Origin: Pedinophyceae sp. YPF-701
Taxonomy: Eukaryota; Chlorophyta; Pedinophyceae
DNA length: 64,000 nt
Assembly: GCA_916048055.1 (NCBI GenBank)
Contig: CAJZHL010000012.1
Span: forward strand, 124,001-188,000
Direction: 5' to 3'
Under the pieces are notes generated by a model. That model was not told where the DNA came from, ran no database searches, and was given only the letters and a program-made list of their open reading frames with translations. This document shows positions 20,740 through 29,685 of the stretch, in pieces; position 1 is the first letter of the stretch, and every line of letters begins with the position of its first letter. The position numbers and the translations under genes were made by a program.

Positions 20740-20899
20740 CTAACCCCCCACCGTTATGGTAGCAACAGGTTCGGCAGCTGTGACAGAGTCAGCCTGGAGC
20801 AGATCCTCGATGCCACGAGCAAAGATCGCCATGCCTCGCTGATTCGGCAGGTTCAGAAGATAACGCACTGCAGCGTTGGCAGCGGCTTCCGAGTCGAGT
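20740..20899 (-). CDS. Conserved peptide segment, copy 1 (partial coding segment, unknown function)
   Basis: A minus-strand frame ending in a stop at 20740 encodes a peptide containing NAAVRYLLNLPNQRGMAIFA and EDLLQADSVTAAEPVATI, ending TVGG. Copy 2 (60274-60433) encodes the same peptide with seven synonymous and no amino-acid-changing differences over about 45 codons, plus two changes in the last four residues. That pattern argues for selected protein coding. No ATG starts this copy's frame; it is open upstream to about 21108 but diverges from copy 2 beyond 20899, so this may be the last exon of a gene or a gene fragment. I recognise no family. It lies about 340 bp past the hydrogenase stop on the same strand. 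Confidence 0.5.
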
Positions 20900-21237
20900 G
20901 TTGCAGCGCCGTGTGAAGTGTGAAGGCCGGTACTTGCGCAGCGGGGGCTCGTGCGAGGAAGGGCCCGGGAGCGAGCACGTGACGCGGGCGACTCTTCCAC
21001 GACTTGGCTATGCGAATCACACTGTCTATCGTCGGCTCTATGCCGCAGCACTTGAATTTCGCGTCGCGGATGGTGGTTCCGCGACTGTATAGTGTTATTT
21101 ATGTTCACCGATCAAGTGTGCATGGGGATCGCGCTAAGAAGGGGGGGACAAAGAAACTAGGGATGCCTTGTCGCTGCACCAGCCCGACGAGCTGGGTCGG
21201 GCGGCTGCCGCGCGCGGAGCTGGGCTCGCGTCGCAGC
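20900..21237. other. Spacer between conserved segment copy 1 and the hydrogenase
   Basis: About 340 bp on the 3' side of the hydrogenase gene, moderate in GC. It could hold the hydrogenase 3' UTR or an upstream exon of the conserved-segment gene. No motif was recognised. Confidence 0.35.
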
Positions 21238-23599
21238 TCACGACGGCGGCGCGGCCTTGGGCGCGGCCTTCTTGGCGCGGACCTTGGGCGCCGCGGGCGG
21301 GTCGGCCTTGACGGTGGTCGCGGAGCGGTCCGTGTAGGTCGTGTGCAGGAGCTCGTGCGCCTTGTGGCTGTTGGGCTCGCCGAACACCTCCTTGTAGATC
21401 TGCACCACGTCGGGGTTCTCGTGCGACTTGCGCGGCGTGCTGCGCTCGTCAATCTCGTAGATCCCCATCATGCGCTTGAAGGCCGCCATCGGGTCGGCCG
21501 TCTTGGGCTGCCCGCCGCCGCCGATGCACCCGCCCGAGCACGCCATCACCTCGACGAAGTCGTAGTGCACCTCGCCGCGCTCCATGGCGTCCACCAGGTT
21601 GCGCGCGTTGCCAATGTTGTTGGCGATCGCGATGCGCACGTCGCGGTCGACCGCGCCGTCCTTGCTCTTCATGTGCAGCGTGGCCTCCTTGACGCCCTCG
21701 AACCCGCGCGTGGGCGTCAGGTTGACGTCCGCGAGCGGCTCGCCCGTCACCACCTCGTAGGCAGTGCGCACGGCGGCCTCCATCACGCCGCCCGTCGCGC
21801 CGAAGATCACCGCCGCGCCCGTGCCCGAGCCGAGCGGGTCGTCGTACTCCTCCTCCTTGAGCGACCCGAGCGGGACGCGCTTCTCGCGCAGCATGCGGCC
21901 CAGCTCGCGCGTGGTGATCACGTAGTCCACGTCCGCGACGCCGGCCTCGCCCATGCCCGGGCGCTCGGCCTCGTGCTTCTTCGCCGTGCACGGCATCACC
22001 GACACCGAGATGACGTCCTCGGGCTTCACGCCCGCGCGCTCCGCCCACACGCGCTTGATCACCGCGCCCATCATCTGCTGCGGCGACTTGCACGTCGACA
22101 GGTGCGGGATGAGCTCCGGGTGCTCCTTCTCCACGAAGTTGACCCACGCGGGGCAGCACGACGTGAACATCGGCACCGGGCCCATGTGGTTCTCGTGGTC
22201 GCCCTCGGCGGCGGGGTGCCCGTCCGTGCCCGCCGCGGGGAGCGGGTGGTCGATCGACCCGGCCTCCTTCTCCTCCGCCAGCACCGCCGTCAGGCGCTTG
22301 ATCAGCTCCATGCCCTCCTCCATGATCGTCAGGTCGGCCGTGAAGTTGGTGTCAAACACGTAGTCAAACCCGAGCTTGCGCAGCGCCGCGACCATGCGGC
22401 CCGTCGAGATCGAGCCGGCCTCGAGGCCGACCTCCTCGCCGATGGCCACGCGCGTCGCCGGCGCCGTCTGCACGACCACCACCTTGCCGCCGCGGCGGTT
22501 CTCGAGGTGGCGCTCCACGTCCTGCCACTCCTCGCGCTCGAAGATCGCGCCCGTGGGGCACACCGCCGCGCACTGCCCGCACTCGATGCAGTTCGTGCTG
22601 TCGAGGTCCACGCCCGCCGCGATGCCGATGCGGCGGTCCTTGCCCTTGCCGACGTGCTGCAGGACGTTCATCATCTGCACGTCGTTGCACACGTAGCTGC
22701 AGCGCCCGCACTTGACGCACCGGTCGAAGTCCAGCTGCAGCGCGGGGCTCGACTGGTCCTTCACCGGGCCCAGCGCGTCGTAGCCCTTCTCGTCCACCGC
22801 CTTGAGCGTGCGGTTGTGGTCGTCCGTCACGTGGTACTTGCGGATCAGGTCCTGGAAGTCGCACTTGCCGTCCGCGAGGCACGTCATGCAGTCGTCGGGG
22901 TGGCACCCCAGCAGCGCGTTCAGCTGCTTCGTCACGCCCGCGCGGATCGCCTCCGTGTCCGTGTCGATCTTCATCCCCGCCGTCACCTCCGTCTTGCACG
23001 CCGGCTTCGCCTTGCCGTCCACCTCCACCTGGCACAGCCGGCAGCTGCCCGGCGCGTTGTCCTCCAGGCGCGGGTGGTGGCACAGGTGCGGGATCTGCGA
23101 AGCGGGCAGCACGCGCGCGCCGCGGGTCGGCACCGGCGAGCAAGGGAATCTCCACGTGCGCCGCGCGGCGCTGCGACGGGAGGCCGCCGGCGGCGCGGCG
23201 AACGCGTGCCCGGCGACCAGCGGCCCCGCGCGCGGGCCGGACCGGCGCGTGCGCGGGCCGGAGGCCCCACGTGGGAGCAACGTGGCACAGGCGAGGCGGC
23301 GGCAGCCGTTGACGCGTCGCGGGGCCGGGCGGCGGCGCGGGCGGCGCGGCCGGGCGCGTGGGCGGGGCACTCACGTAGACGTCGACGTCGTGGGCGGCCT
23401 GCATGATGGTGGAGCCCTCGGGGACGTCGACCTGGCGGCCGTTGATCTCCAGGGTGACCTTGGGCAGGGCCTGGCGGGCCGCCTCGTCAGCGGCGGTGAA
23501 CCAGATCTTCCCGGGCTTCTTCTCCGGGTCGTCGAAGGCCTTGGTGACGACCTGCGTGCGGCCGACGTGGCGGCGCGACGCGGGGTGGCGCAGCGGCAC
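21238..23599 (-). CDS. [FeFe]-hydrogenase with full set of accessory Fe-S domains
   Basis: Catalyses reversible H2 formation from protons and reduced ferredoxin. Minus-strand exons 23599-23375 and 23094-21238 give a 693-residue core. An N-terminal 2Fe-2S domain starts with VTLEINGRQVDVPEGSTI in exon 1 and has Cys ligands in PHLC...GSCRLC...PAC of exon 2. Next comes a His/Cys3 4Fe-4S site (H-x3-C-x2-C-x5-C in CHPDDCMTCLADGKC), two 4Fe-4S ferredoxin motifs (CVKCGRCSYVC and CIECGQCAAVCPTGA), and the H-cluster motifs TSCCPAW, MPCTAKKHE and EVMACSGGCIGGGGQP. This is the clostridial (M3) layout; Chlamydomonas HydA lacks the accessory clusters. The tail is Lys/Ala/Pro-rich (KKAAPKAAPPS). An acceptor (CTCCGCAG) precedes 23599. 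The first exon, probably encoding a targeting peptide, lies upstream and is unresolved; the same frame stays open to 23989. Maturases HydEFG are not in the window. Confidence 0.94.
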
Positions 23600-24778
23600 C
23601 TGCGGAGGGTGACACAACGGCAGCAGTTGAACGAGGGAACCTGGACCGGGCCGTGGACGCGTGCCCGGGCAGCGCCCCGCGCGGCGCGCGCGGATTTGCC
23701 CGTCGGGGGAGTGAACGAGGGCAGATGGGGGCCCGGCGGGGCCTTGGACGGCAATGTCGGCCCCCTGGACCGGGGGCGCACGTCGGCGCTTAGGCATGCA
23801 ATCCCGTCGCGTAGGAGCGTGAAACCGGAAGTTCAACTGCGTTTCTAGGGAGCTGCGATACCATGAACGACGCGCGGCGCCTTCGTCGCCGAGGAGCGGC
23901 GCGGCAGGCGGCAATCTGCGGGCCATGCGTGCTGAGGAAAGACACGCACGGCGCCGCGGTGCGCTCGGGAGTGTTCGGGGGGCCGCCAACCCATGCCCGC
24001 GCAGCTACGATAACGGGGAGGCGAACGGCGGTGCGACGACGCCGGCGTCAGGCGCGTGTGCCGCGCGCGTGGGGTGCAAGGTTGCAGCGTGGACTGACCT
24101 GCGCCGCGGGCTTCAGGACGAGGTTGCAGCGCATTGCTCCGCCTCAGTCGATCGCTAGTGGTGTGTGTGGTGCTGTCCGAGGGTTGCTATGCCCAGGGAT
24201 CGCCGGATGAGCCTCCGAAGTGCTGGTACGGTCGTTCGGGGAGTCGTTGACCGCCGCGTGGGCCACGGATCGCAGTCCGAGCGCTTGTGGAAGCTTGTCT
24301 TGTTCGAGAGTCTGTTGTTCGCGTCGTTCGAGTCGCTTTCGTCGCAGAATGACGGCCCAGCGCCGCGCGGCGAGCCCTTGACCCCGCACGCGGCCAACCA
24401 CTCCCCCAGGTATTAGTCGCGCATCTCTCGCCTTCAGCGCGCCGCACATCAGGTCGCTCTAGTTAGTATGGGATATTGAGAAGCGTCCAAACCCAGGCGG
24501 TTGCGAGCCGGTAAACGCCCCTGCGGCCCCGGAATTCCCCGCCGAACGTGGCGCTCCGTCAGTTGGCAGCGAGGCGCGGCGTGAGCCGTGATAAAAGGAT
24601 TCCCGCAGCGCCGATGGCTTCACACTTTATCCGAGCCCGCCGCGGGCCGCGTGACGCGCGGCCGGTCCTCCCCCAGTGGCGGCATCAGGGCAGGCCAGGC
24701 TGGTGGTTGTGCAAGTCGGAGGCGCAAGTGACCCCCGCCCGCGCCCCGCCGCAACCCACGCCCCGCGCCCCCCGGCCC
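23600..24778. other. Hydrogenase 5' region and intergenic DNA
   Basis: 23600-23989 is open in the hydrogenase frame and may contain its first coding exon (ATG candidates at about 23800 and 23925), but no convincing donor could be fixed. From about 24000 to 24778 I see no motif-bearing ORF, RNA gene or repeat. This part is lower in GC and probably includes the 3' flank of the next minus-strand gene. Confidence 0.4.
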
Positions 24779-27250
24779 CTACAGACGCCGGCCGGGCCGC
24801 ACGGCGCTGCGAATCTCCGTGAGCATGTTCCGCAACTCCCCAATCCGCCCCGCACTGGAGCGCAGCGCGCCAGCGGTCAGTCGCTGCGCGCCCACGGGGC
24901 TGCCCGCCGCGATGGAAGCGCGCAGGCTCCTCGGCGTGCCCCCCGCCGACCGCACGCCCGACACGCCGCCGATCCCGTACCGCGACGCCCCCCCGGCGTG
25001 CGTCGTCGTCGTTGCCGGCGTCGCGGCAAACGACAGCTGCCGCCGCGGCGCCGCCGCCGCCGTCCCGGCCCCGACGTGCACGTTGAACTCGACGGGCTGC
25101 CCGACCAGCTCGACGCGCTCGTAGCCCTCCTCGAGCACCACCGGGACCTCGTGTTCCCCGGGGGCCTTGCGCCACAGTCCGTCCCCGACCATCTTCTGCT
25201 CCGGCGAGCGCGGCGGCAGCTCCCTGCGCGACGGCGTGATCACGGGGGAGTGCACCGGCCGCGGGACGCCCTCCGCGTCGAACGAGGCGTCGGCGGTGCG
25301 CGCCGGCGTGTGCGGAGTGTAGCCCGTGCCGCCGGGGGGCGCGGGCAGCTGGCGCGGGAGCCCCAGCGCCGGGCGCAGCGCTGGCTGTGTCTGCCGCCGC
25401 GCCACCTCGCCGAGCATTGATCGGATGTTCTCGACCCGGGAGGTGTAGGTGCGCGCGGGGGAGTACGGGACGCTCCGCGGCACGGTCCGCGCCGGCGTGG
25501 GCCCCGGTGCCGCCGTCCGGCGCGGCAGAGACAACGAGGACGCCGGGAGCCGCACGGGCGCCGCGGCGGGCGTCGCGGCGAGGCTGTGCGCGCGAGGTTG
25601 GCCGTGTGCGATGCCGACGTCATACGACGTCCTGGCCGGGGTCGCACGGGGCAGACGCGCAGGCTGCGGGCGCGCCAGGGACGCGTGGGCCGCGGCAGAG
25701 GCGGCCAGGGCGCGTGCGTCGGCTAGAAGATCGCGCGAGCGATCGTCCAGGGACGCTGTGCGAGCATCCAGGCCAGGATCGCCACCGCCAGCGCCACCGC
25801 CCGCAGCACCGCTGAGAAAGCCGACGCCGGCGTCGGCGCCGGGCCCGGGGGCGACGTCGCGCGCAGCGGCGGGAGCTGGTGCCGGGGCGTAGCCGAGTGC
25901 GCTGCCGTGCGCGGCGGTGGCGGTTGCCGTGGACGCACGAGGCGATGCGGCGGCTCGCTCGCCGGATCTGGCCGTAGGTGCCTCGGGAAGTCCCGCGGCG
26001 GGGGTCGGAAAGCCCGCCCAGCCCGCTCTTTCGCCGCCTGCGCCGTTGGTTGACTCAGGCTGGACGCCCAGGTCCAGGGGGGGTTCGAACTTGTCTCGGC
26101 CTGGTGCTGACGTGTAGGTGTGTTGGGGAACCACTGCGGCATCGGGCGCGGGTCGCGCCTCGGCGTCGCTGGCGCCTGTGACGGACGCTGTACCCGCGGG
26201 CGCGGCGCGCTGGCCGCCGCTCCCGCCCGTGGCACGAAAAAAATCCGCGGGCGTCGGGCCGTGCGCGGCGACAGGCACCGCTGACCATGGCGGGGACGCC
26301 GCGCCGTCCGCGGGCCGCCCGCTCGCCCCCTGTGCCGCTGCCGCCGTTGTTGGCCGCTCGTCCGCCACAAGTGCTGACTCCTGCAGCAGCTCGGACCTCA
26401 GCCGCTTCAGCTCTGTGCCCAGCGGGCCCGTCGGCGCCGGCCGGCGGTCCTCCGGCGGCCCAGCGACCGCCGGCGGCCGCGGCGGCGGTGGCGGCATGAG
26501 CTCCGGGCTCGTCAGGGGCCTCGAGGAGCGCTCCGGCCACAGCTGCGAGAAGTCGCGCGGCACCTTGGGGCTCGTCCGTCGCGGCGGCGAGCGTCCTTCC
26601 CGCTGCGCCTTGCGCGCCTGCGCCTTGGCGGCGCTCGTCTGGATGTCACCCAGCAGGCGCGACCACTCCGAGGTCCTGCCGCCGCTGGACGGCGCCGGGG
26701 TGCCCTCGGGGGCCCTGGCCGGGGACACCTGCGCTCCGATGGACGCGGCGTCCGAGCCCGGTGAGCCCGGGCCGCCCGGCTGCAGCACCATGGAGGGCGC
26801 GGCGGCAGCTCCGGCGGGGAAGTCGAGCCTGTGCGGGAGGAGCGCGCTCGCGTCCGTGTCTGCTCGCTCCATCCCGGCGAGCCTGCGGTGGCTCCGGCGA
26901 GGGAAGGTCGGTCAGGCGGCGCAGGTGGGCGTTGCGTTTCCGGGCCAGTGCTGCCCACGCAGCGCCCGTGTCTCACGCTCAAATGAGGCGCGCGCACGCG
27001 CCGTCCGTGCACGAGTCGTGCGTGGCGTACCCGTACGCCGGGGCGGGGGCCACGGCGGCGCCTGACGGCGGCGAGTCGATGTAGACGTTGAAGGTGACAG
27101 GCCTCTGGCCCGACATCTCCGCGGCGGCGCGCTTGGCGGGGCTCAGGGCCGACGCGATCTCGCCGGGGCCTGCCGGAGGCGACCGGAGCTTCGCGGTCTT
27201 GGTCGGACTGCGGGCGGAGGGGCGTGTGCGCGCCGGCAGACGTGTGTGTT
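24779..27250 (-). CDS. Long disordered protein, unknown function
   Basis: The main exon runs from the ATG at 26872 to a stop at 24779 (697 aa). It is rich in Ala, Pro, Ser, Arg and Gly with no recognised domain. A short helical pattern recurs: VENIRSMLGEVARR in the second half and GELRNMLTEIRSAV near the C-terminus. A second convincing coding stretch lies upstream on the same strand, about 27240-26990 (TKTAKLRSPPAGPGEIASAL, then MSGQRPVTFNVYIDSPPSG). The hydrophobic spacing of VTFNVYID resembles VEFNVHV in the last 150 residues of the main exon. An acceptor before 26880 suggests the two are exons of one gene, but the donor could not be decided, so the true start is probably near or beyond 27100. 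Function cannot be proposed; a scaffold or regulatory role would be a guess. Confidence 0.6.
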
Positions 27251-28024
27251 GGCGCTTGTTGAGGGAGAGCAGCGAAGAAGGCGCCGCGCAGGGGGTCCGG
27301 GTCGGCCGTTTTCAGGCCTCGTAGCACGTCACTGTATCAAACATGCCTCTTCAGCGCTCAAACACGGAGGTTGACGCGTGCGCGATGACGAGCGAGCGCG
27401 GAGGTGCGAGGCTTGCCTGTGCAACCGTCCCAGGGGTCGCGCTCCCGGGCTCGTACGCGAAGACATTGGCACCGCTGTCGAGTACGTAGAGCGGTTGATG
27501 GCAGAAAGGCCCGCAGGCTGCGCAAGTCTCCCCCCGGAGAGCGCAGTATCGTGCACAAGCAGCACACAGCGAGAAAGCCCTGAATCCTCACGCTGACGAG
27601 GGCTGCGCCGCGTGTCGGGCCCCGCGTCGGCGTGTTCGCTGTGGTGTCGCCCAACCGTGCGCTCAGGCCATCACGGCCGACGCAGACGGCGCGGTTTCCG
27701 GCGTGTACACTAGCACCGAAGCCGGTCGCCAACAACCGTGCGCCCCGGAGAAGTGCACGCCTGTCCGACGGGCACCGCCTGCAACGCGAGGGGTGCGCGC
27801 CGGCCGGCGGCAACGAGGCGCTCGCGTGCCGGCCCGGGCCTGTCATACCGTCCCTGGTGTGTCGCGCGCCAGAGTTGCCGAGTCAGCTCGCAGAGACCTT
27901 GCACGGGGGAGGATGGCACGGGCCGCGGACGGCATGCTCGCACTTTGTTTGTGGGACTTGGCGGTTGAGAGGAGGTATCGAACGCTGCGATGGCACGTCA
28001 GGAGCGGTGACGAGGGTGAAGCAG
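27251..28024. other. Divergent intergenic region upstream of the DUF1365 gene
   Basis: It separates the minus-strand disordered-protein gene from the plus-strand DUF1365 gene and should hold both promoters. No motif, RNA gene or supported ORF was identified. Confidence 0.4.
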
Positions 28025-29224
28025 ATGGGTTCGTCCGGGGGCGGGAAGCGCGGCAGCGACGGCGGGATGCCGTCGATAGAGACGGTCGTGTCGAGCGATT
28101 CCGCGCGGCTCGCTGCGCAGGCGGTGCTCCTGTTCGTCGGGGTTCTGTGGCACACTGCCATGGTGGTTGCCGCTCTGCCGTTGCTCCTCGTCCAGAACGC
28201 CCTGCTGTCCATCGCCCCCGGGAAAACGCGGGAACCAAGCAGTTCTGTTCGGTTCTACAAGGTAACGTCCGCACGCCGCAGGTTGACGGCGCGCGACCCC
28301 GGGGCGCACCTGCGCGGCCATCGTCACCTCATCCTGCCGCTCCGCCCCCGCAGGGCAAGGTGACACACACGCGGCACTCCCCGAAGGAGCACTCCTTCAC
28401 CTACGCCGTCCGGATGGCCGTCGTGTCGCTCGACCGCCCGCCCACGTGGTTCGCAGGGCAACAGCGGGACCACCTGACAGCAGGCGAGACCGCCGCCCCA
28501 CGCGCCCGCGCGCCCCGCGCCGACGCCCCCCTGCGCGTGCGCCAACGCCCGCGTCCCGCGCGGCGTCTCCGCAGATGCGGCGAGGGCGGCGACGGGCACC
28601 AGGGGCCGCGTGGAGCTCCTGACGCACCCCGCGTGTCTCGGGTACGTTCAGAATCCGATCTCGGTGTACTACTGCCACGACGAGGACGGCGTGCTGCGCG
28701 CGTGCATCGCGGAGGTGACGAACACGCCCTGGGCGGAGCGGACGTCGTTTGTGTTCCGGCCCGGTCAGCCGGGTGGCGGCGAGCGCGTGCGCAAGGCGCT
28801 GCACGTTTCGCCGCTGATGGACATGGACGCCAAGTGGCGGATAGACACCGCGGAGCCGGGCGAGCGGCTCCGGCTGTCCGTGCTGTGCACCGAGCACCCG
28901 ACGCTGCGCGGCCCGACGCGGGGGGGGGGGTTCTTCGGCGCGTGGCTGGAGGGGGAGCTGGACCGGGAGCGGCCCGCGGCGCGCAACGAGGAGGCCGGGC
29001 TCGGCACGCTGCTCCGGTACGGGTTCCAGCCGCACCGCGTCGCTTGGTGGATATACTCGCAGGCCGTGACGCTGCTGTGGAAAGGAGTGCCGTTTTACGG
29101 GCCGCCGGGGCTCGGGCCGCTCTGCTCGGCGTGCCGCGGCAGCGCACATGGCCATCCCAAGCGGGCGGACACGCAGGAGTTCTTCTGGTGGGCGCCCGCC
29201 AAGGGCTGGCCCTGGCAGACCTGA
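28025..29224 (+). CDS. DUF1365-family membrane-anchored protein
   Basis: Inferred exons are 28025-28261, 28354-28483 and 28575-29224, giving 338 aa. Exon 1 holds a membrane segment (ARLAAQAVLLFVGVLWHTAMVV then ALPLLLVQNALL). The DUF1365 domain follows: KVTHTRHSPKEHSFTYAVRM, VELLTHPACLGYVQNPISVYY, EVTNTPWAERTSFVF, LHVSPLMDMDAKWRI and WIYSQAVTLLWKGVPFY. Bacterial DUF1365 genes often sit beside FAD oxidoreductases and cyclopropane-fatty-acid synthases, hinting at lipid modification, but the reaction is not established and no such neighbour is present here. Intron 2 (28484-28574) starts with GC rather than GT; splicing there restores LTADAARAATGTRGRVELL. An alternative start is the ATG at 28066. 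Confidence 0.87.
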
Positions 29225-29685
29225 GCGTCGGCACCGCGCCCGCCCGCGTGCCTGGCGGGGCGCGGAGCCGCTCTGTCGACGAGCGGCGGCGCCGCGATCT
29301 AGCTGCCTCGCGCGAGGCTGCGCCGGTGCGGCGCGGGGGGGCGCCGCCCGTCCCCACGTGTGCCGCGGTGTGAGACGTCGAGCATGATGATGTTCATTCA
29401 TGTGCGTCCCGGCGACTGCGGGCCGCGGCGGGCGGGGGGAGGCCGCGCTCATGGGCGGCGACCGCGGCGCCGCGTCGCGCACGCGGGGCGCTGCTGCGGG
29501 GCCGGTCGGACTGGGGGCCAGACGCTGGCTCGGCACGGCGCTTGTTGCGTGGCCCGCCCCGCTGGGTCGGCAGAAGAAGGACACGACGTGGTTGATGTTA
29601 TGTTGCGACGAATGATCATAGACACAGCGAATTAGACACACACGCCACCGGAGGCCGCTTGCTTCCGCAATGCTAGTAGTCGAAA
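29225..29685. other. Intergenic region DUF1365 to MOS1
   Basis: 461 bp between two plus-strand genes: 3' flank of the DUF1365 gene and promoter of the MOS1-like gene. GC falls in the last 100 bp before the start codon. No other feature seen. Confidence 0.4.

Noticed and set aside
21004-23406. Plus-strand open frame of about 800 codons rich in His, Arg and Val
   Set aside because: It is the antisense of the hydrogenase exon and an artefact of high GC at codon position 3. It has no motif and a composition expected for a shadow frame.
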